Shown: one piece after another, positions 1 to 5,018 of the stretch | Position numbering within the stretch: the first letter of the stretch is position 1 | Layout: every line of letters begins with the position of its first letter | Assembly: GCA_020056205.1 (NCBI GenBank) | Contig: JAGVIF010000504.1 | Location: 1 to 6,504 of the forward strand | Direction of reading: 5' to 3' | Length of the DNA: 6,504 bases | Source of the DNA: Lentisphaeria bacterium | GTDB lineage: Bacteria; Verrucomicrobiota; Lentisphaeria; Victivallales; GWF2-50-93 | Notes under the pieces: model-generated | The model's input: only the letters and a program-made list of their open reading frames with translations | Database searches by the model: none | Told to the model about the DNA's origin: nothing | Program-made: the position numbers and the translations under genes

Positions 1-90
1 AACAGCAATATTTTCAACGCTTCTCATTTATCATCAGGCACTTTGTCATACTGGCACCGATTATCTTTAGCGTTCTATAAATAATTCCAA

Positions 91-119
91 TTGAAAGTTT
101 CGTTGTTGGGAATTAGATT
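91..119 (+). promoter_or_regulatory. Putative promoter/operator of the toxin-antitoxin operon
   Basis: TTGAAA (91-96) resembles a -35 box, and TAGATT (114-119), 17 bp downstream, matches the -10 consensus at four of six positions. An imperfect inverted repeat, TAATTCCAA (82-90) and TTGGGAATTA (106-115), brackets the -35 box and reaches into the -10. Toxin-antitoxin operons are usually autorepressed through such palindromes, so this is a reasonable operator. Assignment is by eye only; the match is moderate. Confidence 0.4.
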
Positions 120-142
120 ACCACAAAATTCTGGAGGTTCCA

Positions 143-367
143 ATGACAGTATTATTACAGGAAGTAGAAAACAAGGCGTTTACACTTTCCCTGCCGGAAA
201 GAGGGCAGTTGATTCACGATTTGATTATCAATATAGACGGGGAGAATCAATCTTCCGGCGATTTCGAGATTGAGATTCAGAAAAGAGTCAGAAAGATCAA
301 ATCTGGAAAGGCAGTTGGCATATCTGCCGTGGATGTCTTTTCCAAGATAGAGGCAAAATACAGATGA
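143..367 (+). CDS. Antitoxin of the Unstab_antitox (addiction module component) family
   Basis: A 74-residue protein that pairs with the ParE/RelE-type toxin encoded immediately downstream. It reads like the short putative addiction module component family (Pfam Unstab_antitox, TIGR02574): an N-terminal LSLPERGQLIHDLI segment (about 16-29) where the family has the LPxxERxxLAxxLL helix, and a C-terminal stretch with IQKRVRKIKSGKAVGIS (about 45-61) matching the conserved RRVxEIxSGKxxxIS part. In the family the N-terminal part is thought to bind DNA or dimerise and the C-terminal part to wrap the toxin. The ATG has a strong Shine-Dalgarno, GGAGG at 133-137 with 5 nt spacing, which fixes the start. 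Its TGA overlaps the toxin ATG (ATGA, 364-367), so the two are translationally coupled. Expected role: labile neutraliser and co-repressor. Family call confident, target inferred. Confidence 0.88.
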   Translation: MTVLLQEVENKAFTLSLPERGQLIHDLIINIDGENQSSGDFEIEIQKRVRKIKSGKAVGISAVDVFSKIEAKYR

Positions 368-681
368 TAAAAGTGCGCTTTCTGGAAGAGGCGGATATTG
401 AACTCTCAAAAGCTGTCGATTACTATGAACACATCTATCTTGGGCTGGGGCTTGATTTTGAACAGGAAGTAAAGGGAAATGTATTTAAAATTGCAGAGAA
501 CCCTGAGCTATGGCCATTAAGGGATGATGGAACAAGAAGATTCTCGACGAAAAGATTCCCATATCGAATAGTTTATCTCCTTCATGAAGATGTCATTTGG
601 ATTGTTGCTGTTGCTCACCATAAAAGATTCCCTGAATACTGGAAAGAAAGATTAAAATCCGAACTAACAGATTCACGCTGA
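364..681 (+). CDS. ParE/RelE-superfamily toxin of a type II toxin-antitoxin module
   Basis: A 105-residue basic protein typical in length for ParE/RelE toxins. The N-terminus (IKVRFLEEADIELSKAVDYY) is the family's first strand plus helix with the AxxEL-like pattern. The C-terminal half carries RRFSTKRFPYRIVYLLHE (about 59-76) and IVAVAHHKRFPEYWKERL (about 81-98), which matches the FPYRIVY / AVAHxxRxPxYW signature of the plasmid-stabilisation ParE-like branch. ParE proteins poison DNA gyrase while RelE proteins cleave ribosome-bound mRNA; this sequence resembles the ParE-like side more, but the target cannot be read from the sequence. The ATG overlaps the antitoxin stop, with AGAGG about 10 nt upstream inside the antitoxin gene. 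No truncation or frameshift is visible, so the module looks intact. A chromosomal location next to unrelated housekeeping genes is usual for such modules. Confidence 0.9.
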   Translation: MIKVRFLEEADIELSKAVDYYEHIYLGLGLDFEQEVKGNVFKIAENPELWPLRDDGTRRFSTKRFPYRIVYLLHEDVIWIVAVAHHKRFPEYWKERLKSELTDSR

Positions 682-689
682 CCGTAAAT

Positions 690-707
690 AATCGCAAGGC
701 GATTTTT
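690..707 (+). terminator. Short rho-independent terminator-like hairpin after the toxin gene
   Basis: AATCGC (690-695), loop AAG, GCGATT (699-704), followed by a T run to 707. It lies 8 bp after the toxin stop codon. The stem is only 6 bp, so termination would be weak; the position is what makes it credible. Confidence 0.4.
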
Positions 708-718
708 CTGGCAGGTGA

Positions 719-928
719 TCATGGGCGTTAAAATCAGAAGAGATATTTCTCGCACAAAGCCGCAAACGCAAAGGAATAAAGATAAGCAAAAGTTTTCAGA
801 AAAGAGTCATCCGCCTTCGCCAAGAGGTTACGGACGCGGCAAAGAGAAAAAACCAATTGATAATCAACGACGTAGATGTGGCCAAAAAGTTGTTGGCATT
901 ACAAATCCATCATTTCAGGAAAATCTGA
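719..928 (+). other. Open frame without a start codon, possible gene remnant
   Basis: Between the toxin gene and the 3' end of murA there is about 300 bp with no complete gene. One plus-strand frame stays open for 69 codons from just after a TGA (716-718) to a TGA at 926-928. It would encode a basic, helix-prone peptide containing ALKSEEIFLAQSRKRKGIKI near its start and a later segment rich in V, L, K and D such as INDVDVAKKLLALQIHHF. No ATG, GTG or TTG begins it, and I do not recognise the family. The amino-acid texture is more protein-like than the overlapping frame with an apparent GTG start at 715, which is Arg/Pro-rich. It could be the 3' remnant of a decayed gene or simply chance. Confidence 0.2.
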
Positions 929-985
929 CGGCGGACAGGACAGGCGCTCCGGCGGCGGCTTGAAAAACTTTTCCGGCGCAACCTT

Positions 986-2278
986 TCATTTCACTATAGT
1001 TTTTTTGGCGATAATCTTTGCGTTGACGGACTCTAATTTCCCCACAATGTTCTCGTATCCGCGCAGAATTACGTCGGCATTTCTTATTGTGCTCCGTCCT
1101 TTCGCGCATAGCGAGGCTATAATCAGCGCCATTCCGGCGCGAATGTCCGGGCTTGACATTTCCATTCCGCGCAAAACGGACGGCCCGGTGATGAGAACTC
1201 TGTGCGGATCGCAGACTATGGCATTCGCGCCCATTGATATTAATCTATCCACGAAAAACATTCTTGCTTCAAACATTTTTTCAAAAAATAAAACGCTTCC
1301 CATAGCCTGCGTCGCCATGACGATGGAACAACTCATCATATCCGTCGGATATTGAGGCCACGGACCGTCTGATATTATTGGAGTTGCCCCGCTGACATCA
1401 GGTTTAATTTTAAGTTTTTGTCCGCAGGATACCCTCGCGAAATTTTCGCGTAAATCAATTTTGACACTGAATTTTTCAAACACTCTCCGTGTCATCCAAA
1501 AATTTCCTAGTGTTACTCCTTTAACAGTAATGTCTCCGCCGCTTGCCGCAGCGAGAGCCAAAAAACTTCCGGCCTCAATGTGATCGGCTCTTATTTTCCA
1601 TTTGGCCCCGTGAAGTTTTTCCACCCCGTCTATGGTTATGGTGTCCGTGCCAAGCCCTGAAATGAGGGCTCCCATTTCTGAAAGCAGTTCGCCGAGTTCT
1701 CTGACGTGAGGCTCGGCTGCGGCATTTCTGATAATTGTCCTTCCCCTTGCAAGAACCGCTGTCATCATTACGTGTTCCGTAGCGGTAACGCTCGCCTCAT
1801 CAAAAAACAATTCTCTCCCTCTTAACAAAGGGGCTTTGATGAAATAATCTTCCGCTCCTCCGGCTGCTAATTTCGCGCCAAGACATCTCAATCCATAGAA
1901 ATGGGCGTCCAGCCTCCTTCTCCCAATGCCGTCGCCGCCCGGATTTGCGAATTTCGCAGAACCGCATCTTGCGAGAAGAGGGCCAACAAAAAGAATGGAT
2001 GTCCTGATCTTGGAACAAAGGTTCTTGGGGATTTGAGTGGTCTTGACGCTCTTCGCTCTTATTCTCAACCGACCTTTTGCGAAATTCGCAGACGCGCCAA
2101 GCGCGGAGGCAATTTCAAGCATATTCCGCACATCTGTTATATTCGGGACATTTTCGATTAAAAGTTCTTCGTCCGTAAGAAACGACGCGGCGATTATAGG
2201 CAACGCGGAATTTTTGTTGCCTGAAACATTTATCTCACCCTTAAGATGAGAACACCCTTCTATTATAAAGGTATTCAT
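986..2278 (-). CDS. murA: UDP-N-acetylglucosamine 1-carboxyvinyltransferase (MurA), Asp variant
   Basis: A 430-residue protein, full length for MurA, which transfers enolpyruvate from PEP to UDP-GlcNAc in the cytoplasm, the first committed step of peptidoglycan precursor synthesis. The N-terminal SGNKNSALPI carries Lys22, the PEP-binding lysine. RTSILFVGPLLARCG (about 92-106) matches the conserved RASxxxxGPLLAR region. PTDMM gives Asp313, equivalent to E. coli Asp305; DIRAG gives Arg380 (E. coli Arg371) and LRGYENI gives Arg407 (E. coli Arg397). The active-site loop reads PGGDGIGRRRLDAH, so residue 116, equivalent to E. coli Cys115, is Asp. Cys-to-Asp MurA is known from Mycobacterium tuberculosis, Chlamydia and Borrelia; it is active but not alkylated by fosfomycin. 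The ATG at 2278 is preceded by GGGAG and an A-rich 11-nt spacer. It lies 31 bp downstream of the PHP-like gene and is probably co-transcribed with it. Confidence 0.95.
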   Translation of the reverse strand: MNTFIIEGCSHLKGEINVSGNKNSALPIIAASFLTDEELLIENVPNITDVRNMLEIASALGASANFAKGRLRIRAKSVKTTQIPKNLCSKIRTSILFVGPLLARCGSAKFANPGGDGIGRRRLDAHFYGLRCLGAKLAAGGAEDYFIKAPLLRGRELFFDEASVTATEHVMMTAVLARGRTIIRNAAAEPHVRELGELLSEMGALISGLGTDTITIDGVEKLHGAKWKIRADHIEAGSFLALAAASGGDITVKGVTLGNFWMTRRVFEKFSVKIDLRENFARVSCGQKLKIKPDVSGATPIISDGPWPQYPTDMMSCSIVMATQAMGSVLFFEKMFEARMFFVDRLISMGANAIVCDPHRVLITGPSVLRGMEMSSPDIRAGMALIIASLCAKGRSTIRNADVILRGYENIVGKLESVNAKIIAKKTIVK

Positions 2279-2309
2279 ATTTTTCTTTTCTCCCTGTACT
2301 CCGTCAGAA

Positions 2310-3857
2310 CTACTTTGTACTTTGTATAAAAATCGGATTTGAAAGAAGTTCTCCGGCTTCCGGCCCGCTGATGTAAAAACGCAGGTAAGTTTTGTCTCTT
2401 AAGGTATCGCCTGAAATGTCAATTGCCAATTGAAATTTTCCGGCGTCCGACAGGACAGACGAAAGTTCTTTTCCGTCGGAGACAAGCGAAATTCGCACAG
2501 GCGCGGGAAAATTATTCGGCAGATTTTCACAATGACCCCGTATAGACACTTTTAATTTATCACCTCGATTGATGCGGATGGTTTCGCCTGAAACGGCGGC
2601 TATATTTTTACACGGCGGATAAACTCGAAATTCATCAAGAACCATTTCTTTTTTTCCCTGTTTTGACACGGCGTATGAATGCCCCTCGAGCATCGCTTTC
2701 GTTATATTTTCAACAGAGACCGGCTCATTTTCATCAATGAATACTACTGTTTTTATAAAGTCAAAGTCAAGTCCGTCCTGATGTCCATGATAATCGGCTT
2801 CGCCAAATATAAATGGAGGATTTTTCCGTTTTCCGGCGGAAAATTCCATAAGCATTTTGTCCCATTCGTTTCCGGGCAGATGGGCTGTCCTCGCGTCTCC
2901 GTAGATTCCGGCAAATCCATTGTGACCGTACGTTTTGACGACATCGTCAAGATATTTTTCCGTGATCAGGCTGATTCCTGAAATTGTGTTGGCAGATTTT
3001 GCCTCCGGAGACGACCACACTATTCCAAGGCTGTCTCCCTTTTTCTCTCTCACATAGTCTATCAGTTTTTGATAAGGCTCCTCATCGTAATTGTTGTAGG
3101 GGTCGAATCCGTGATGAATTGAAAATGGCTTGTTGTCTAAAGTCCATATTATCGCGATTATCGCAATCAAAACCGCCGTTATTTTTTTTAAATATGATTT
3201 GTGATAATAATTGTTGCCCTGCATGTCGCTGTAGTAAGATTTTTTTCTCAAAATAATGACAGAAAGAAAGAGAAGAAAAAGAGGCGATATTTTTGTTAAA
3301 AATGAAAAAATATTCGTATTGATCGAACTGTTGTGAATGACGGGCATTTGCCGTATAAATTCCTCATCGAGTTTTCCGAAAATTGTCATTTGCTCGGAAA
3401 ACTGCCGGCATATTATTTTTCCGTTGATATTTTCCCAGTAATAATGTGGAGCGACATCAATCCCTGGAATGACGAACAGATCGTAGTTAATAGGGCGTTT
3501 TTCTTCCGTCAATTTGAGATATTTTGTCAACCCGAAATTTTTGACGGATTTTTGGTCCTTTGAAATTTTGACGAGATTTCTGAACGGAGGAATTCCGTAT
3601 TCGCAACGGACAAGGAACTGGTCGCTTATGACGATGAAGTCAAGCCCGAATTCCCTGGCTTTTTTTTGTATGTCGGAGAGGGTTTCCGTTCCCGCGCTAA
3701 TATCTGTGTTGACTCTAAAAAGTCCATCAACTTTTTTTTGTTTTTTTTGTCTGTTTTCGGAGGAGGCCGAACAATACTCCGACAAAGTTGTCAACGCTAA
3801 AATAGCGGCAACCGCTGTTAAGGCGTTAAAAATTCGATTTTTCGCTGATGGGTTCAA
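2310..3857 (-). CDS. Membrane-anchored degenerate PHP-domain protein
   Basis: About 515 residues, numbered from a TTG start at 3857. A hydrophobic N-terminal segment (about 11-30) is a signal anchor or signal peptide. The next part is PHP-like: VNTDISAGTETLSDI (49-63), EFGLDFIVISDQ (69-80), VIPGIDVAP, then PVIHN (173-176). Two transmembrane helices (about 184-203 and 224-240) flank a Lys/Arg-rich loop. The second PHP half follows with WSSPEAK (281-287) and EADYHG (353-358), then a C-terminal beta-rich domain (about 420-511) ending SNPIFI, as in secreted PHP proteins. The usual metal ligands are largely lost: HxH is RxN (48, 50), DH is DQ (79-80), HP is SP; only the late DxH (355, 357) and His175 remain. 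PHP domains are normally metal-dependent phosphoesterases; this one is probably catalytically dead or altered. CAAAGGAG (3875-3868), 10 nt upstream of the TTG, supports that start; an in-frame GTG at 3887 lies in a tandem repeat and adds ten residues. It precedes murA. Function unknown. Confidence 0.75.
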   Translation of the reverse strand: MNPSAKNRIFNALTAVAAILALTTLSEYCSASSENRQKKQKKVDGLFRVNTDISAGTETLSDIQKKAREFGLDFIVISDQFLVRCEYGIPPFRNLVKISKDQKSVKNFGLTKYLKLTEEKRPINYDLFVIPGIDVAPHYYWENINGKIICRQFSEQMTIFGKLDEEFIRQMPVIHNSSINTNIFSFLTKISPLFLLFLSVIILRKKSYYSDMQGNNYYHKSYLKKITAVLIAIIAIIWTLDNKPFSIHHGFDPYNNYDEEPYQKLIDYVREKKGDSLGIVWSSPEAKSANTISGISLITEKYLDDVVKTYGHNGFAGIYGDARTAHLPGNEWDKMLMEFSAGKRKNPPFIFGEADYHGHQDGLDFDFIKTVVFIDENEPVSVENITKAMLEGHSYAVSKQGKKEMVLDEFRVYPPCKNIAAVSGETIRINRGDKLKVSIRGHCENLPNNFPAPVRISLVSDGKELSSVLSDAGKFQLAIDISGDTLRDKTYLRFYISGPEAGELLSNPIFIQSTK

Positions 3858-3884
3858 ATAGGATATTCTCCTTTGAAACTTTAC

Positions 3885-3914
3885 CACCGATGAACACAGA
3901 TGAACACCGATTTT
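3885..3914. repeat. 10-bp tandem repeat, three units
   Basis: CACCGATGAA, CACAGATGAA and CACCGATTTT follow each other in perfect 10-bp phase just upstream of the PHP-like gene. The motif resembles degenerate ACCGATGAACAC repeats that I recall from intergenic DNA of various environmental bacteria. It argues that the in-frame GTG at 3887 lies in repeat DNA and is not the true start. Confidence 0.7.
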
Positions 3915-3940
3915 ATCAATTTAGTTTCATTTTGATAAAA
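3911..3940. repeat. AT-rich hairpin next to the leader terminator
   Basis: TTTTATCAA (3911-3919) and TTGATAAAA (3932-3940) form a perfect 9-bp inverted repeat with a 12-nt loop. Read on the minus strand, its first arm is the U-rich tail of the terminator-like hairpin at 3940-3964, so pairing of this arm with the downstream arm might compete with or extend that structure. Confidence 0.5.
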
Positions 3941-3964
3941 CCCCGAGGCGTAAGCACTCGGGGT
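3936..3964 (-). terminator. Strong rho-independent terminator-like hairpin (possible attenuator)
   Basis: On the minus strand ACCCCGAG, loop TGCTTACGC, CTCGGGGT is a perfect 8-bp GC-rich stem (3964-3957 with 3947-3940) and is followed directly by TTTATC. No minus-strand protein gene ends upstream of it. It lies between a TATAAT box (4002-3997) and the PHP-murA unit, so it would either end a very short RNA or attenuate read-through into that unit. On the plus strand the inner loop folds as GC-GTAA-GC, a GNRA-type loop, but there is no U tract on that side. Confidence 0.55.
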
Positions 3965-3996
3965 AGGTCGCTGAGTTGCAACCTTTGGTCGCCAAA

Positions 3997-4030
3997 ATTA
4001 TATTGCATAAGGCTGAAATATGAAAATTGT
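3997..4030 (-). promoter_or_regulatory. Putative minus-strand promoter with perfect TATAAT
   Basis: The minus strand carries an exact TATAAT (4002-3997). About 16 bp upstream, TTCATA is a weak -35 match. Transcription would start near 3990, giving a leader of about 55 nt before the terminator-like hairpin at 3964-3936 and about 130 nt before the TTG of the PHP-like gene. This is the only good -10 I see for the PHP-murA unit. Assigned by eye. Confidence 0.4.
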
Positions 4031-4142
4031 GGAGGGTCGTCGTTTTGTCTTCGGCAAGCGTCGCTTCGCTCGGCAAGGCGACAACCGCGAAAAAAATAAC
4101 CGGCCACGGCAAGCGTGTCCCTCCATTAAAATGCAATTTTCA
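4021..4142. repeat. Foldable palindromic element, about 120 bp
   Basis: TGAAAATTG (4021-4029) and CAATTTTCA (4134-4142) are perfect inverted termini. Directly inside, TGGAGGG (4030-4036) pairs with CCCTCCA (4119-4125), with an 8-nt bulge on the right arm. The interior has further hairpins: CACG/CGTG (4105-4117) and TTGTC/GACAA (4045-4084), the latter enclosing two TCGGCAAG copies. No transposase is present. It resembles a MITE-like or REP-like dispersed repeat; a minus-strand open frame of about 69 codons (4136 to 3927) is a by-product of this structure, not a gene. Confidence 0.6.
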
Positions 4143-4169
4143 ACCTAAAGCAGTGTAATTATGAACTGC

Positions 4170-4201
4170 CCGGAGCGCATATCCGGTAATATTACCCCGG
4201 A
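4170..4201. repeat. Stem-loop with TAATATTAC in the loop
   Basis: TCCGG (4182-4186) and CCGGA (4197-4201) form a 5-bp stem whose 10-nt loop is TAATATTACC. GGTAATATTACC (4185-4196) is also a perfect 12-bp palindrome. An upstream CCGGA (4170-4174) could pair with the same TCCGG as an alternative. The loop nonamer equals the nick site of geminivirus rolling-circle origins, but the stem is short and no Rep gene is present, so an origin function is not claimed. Confidence 0.4.
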
Positions 4202-4233
4202 AAAGCATTTTGGCTAATTTGTAAGAAGATGAA

Positions 4234-4358
4234 GTATAAGTTCAGTAAACCCTGTCCTTTTACTGAACTTATACGTAAATATTCACCGAAAGGACCTGTC
4301 TGCGTGCCTGCCTGAGCGAGAACGCTCGCAGTCAGGCGGGGTTCGGTGAATATTTACG
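4234..4358. repeat. Double hairpin element upstream of the NifU-like gene
   Basis: Two adjacent inverted repeats share a boundary. The first is GTATAAGTTCAGTAAA (4234-4249) with its exact complement at 4259-4274 and a 9-nt loop. The second is CGTAAATATTCACCGAA (4274-4290) with its exact complement at 4342-4358, enclosing a nested GC-rich stem: CCTGCCTGA (4307-4315) with TCAGGCGGG (4332-4340), then GCGAG/CTCGC around AACG. The T run at 4379-4387 is 20 nt away, so this is not a classic terminator. A mobile or dispersed palindromic unit is the best description. Confidence 0.65.
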
Positions 4359-4442
4359 AAGAGAATAAAGGACGGATATTTTTTTTTGCAAAACAGCGAT
4401 TAGGTTATGCCAAACCAAATGACAAGGGGAGAAAAAAGAAAA

Positions 4443-4664
4443 ATGGAAAAGAAAATAAGAGAGACGCTCGAGGAACTCAGAGTTCATCTTCAGGCTGACG
4501 GCGGAGATATGGAAATTGTAGGCGTAGACGGCAAAAAAGTAAGCCTCAGACTCAAAGGGGCATGTGGCTGCTGTCCGCATGCCGCCATTACCATCAAAGA
4601 AGGAATTCAGCGCGTTCTGAGAGAGAAAATTGACCCCGAAATAACGGTTGACCGGGTGGAGTAG
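4443..4664 (+). CDS. NifU C-terminal-domain Fe-S cluster scaffold/carrier protein
   Basis: A small protein of 73 residues (85 if the in-frame ATG at 4407 is used) consisting only of the NifU C-terminal domain, as in stand-alone Nfu-type proteins. These bind an Fe-S cluster at a dimer interface and pass it to apo-proteins in the cytoplasm. The hallmark features are LQADGGDMEIVGVDG near the N-terminus and GACGCCPHAAITIKEGIQ with the CxxC cluster-ligand pair (Cys-Gly-Cys-Cys), followed by a helix and IDPEITVDRVE at the end. The ATG at 4443 is preferred because the family usually starts a few residues before LxxLRVHLQADGGD and because AGGGGAG (4425-4431) precedes it with an A-rich 11-nt spacer like that of murA; the 4407 start lacks a clear ribosome binding site. 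It ends TAG, with TAA two codons on. No suf or isc genes are in view. Confidence 0.9.
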   Translation: MEKKIRETLEELRVHLQADGGDMEIVGVDGKKVSLRLKGACGCCPHAAITIKEGIQRVLREKIDPEITVDRVE

Positions 4665-4670
4665 CCATAA

Positions 4671-4745
4671 GAGCCAGTTGCAAAAGTCAAAACCAGCGCC
4701 GATGGCATCTGCAACGGCGCGGTTTATGACTTTTGCAACTGGCTC
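4671..4745. repeat. 75-bp near-perfect inverted repeat (bidirectional terminator or palindromic unit)
   Basis: Two 30-bp arms (4671-4700 and 4716-4745) surround a 15-nt loop. The outer 19 bp of each arm are exactly complementary, starting GAGCCAGTTGCAAAAGTCA on the left; the inner parts match apart from small shifts around the ACCAGCGCC/GGCGCGGTT region. It begins 6 bp after the NifU-like stop codon and its right arm supplies the last residues and the stop of the GDYXXLXY fragment. It could terminate transcripts from both sides, but length and symmetry look more like a non-autonomous mobile palindrome that landed here. Confidence 0.7.
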
Positions 4746-4999
4746 AGTAGTGATCTTCCATAATCGTCCACATCCGAAACTTCATTAAGAGCCATATCCT
4801 TTGTTAAATCCTTGGGGATTGTTGATATCTCATAGTTGAGCCTGACGAACTGTCCGCGAAAAGGATCGTTGGGATCTATAGGAGCAGTCCGCAAATATAC
4901 AGTTTTACCGGTTAAAACGATATATTCCCTTTCCGCGGCCATATACAAAAGCGCCGCGACCTAGAAGAGGATTGCTGTTGCTATTGCTGTTTTTCTCAT
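4724..4999 (-). pseudogene. Disrupted GDYXXLXY-family gene
   Basis: The frame starts at an ATG at 4999, 19 bp after the DUF2157 stop. It encodes MRKTAIATAILF, then TAG at 4963-4961, then VAALLYMAAEREYIVLTG, so the stop falls inside the N-terminal membrane anchor. After it comes the family core, GKTVYLRTAPIDPNDPFRG then QFVRLNYEIS, matching the GDYXXLXY signature (RGQFVRLNY for RGDYxxLxY). Members are, from memory, about 160-190 residues with a longer C-terminal part; here homology stops after DDYGRSLL, and the last six codons (SQLQKS) and TAA come from the right arm of the inverted repeat. A TTG at 4948 could start a 74-codon anchorless piece. Family members typically sit next to DUF2157 genes, as here. 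Function is not established. I read this as a pseudogene broken twice; TAG read-through would rescue only the first lesion. Confidence 0.75.
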
Positions 5000-5018
5000 A
5001 TTATTTCCCGACTCGCGT

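Noticed and set aside
876..1355. Plus-strand open frame of 159 codons opposite the 3' part of murA
   Set aside because: It lies mostly antisense to a clear full-length MurA and shows no protein family features.
3885..3914. CRISPR array
   Set aside because: Units are 10 bp with no spacers; the same applies to the arrays at 6193-6438. No repeat-spacer structure or cas gene is present.
3916..4136. Minus-strand open frames of 63 and 69 codons over the intergenic palindromes
   Set aside because: They read across inverted repeats and the terminator-like hairpin, have no recognisable domain and no ribosome binding site; they are by-products of the repeat structure.
4274..4387. Rho-independent terminator made of the second hairpin and the T run at 4379
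   Set aside because: The T run is 20 nt from the stem and no plus-strand gene lies upstream, so the combination does not fit a terminator.
4332..4580. Minus-strand open frame antisense to the NifU-like gene
   Set aside because: It is antisense to a conserved gene and overlaps a hairpin element; no family resemblance.
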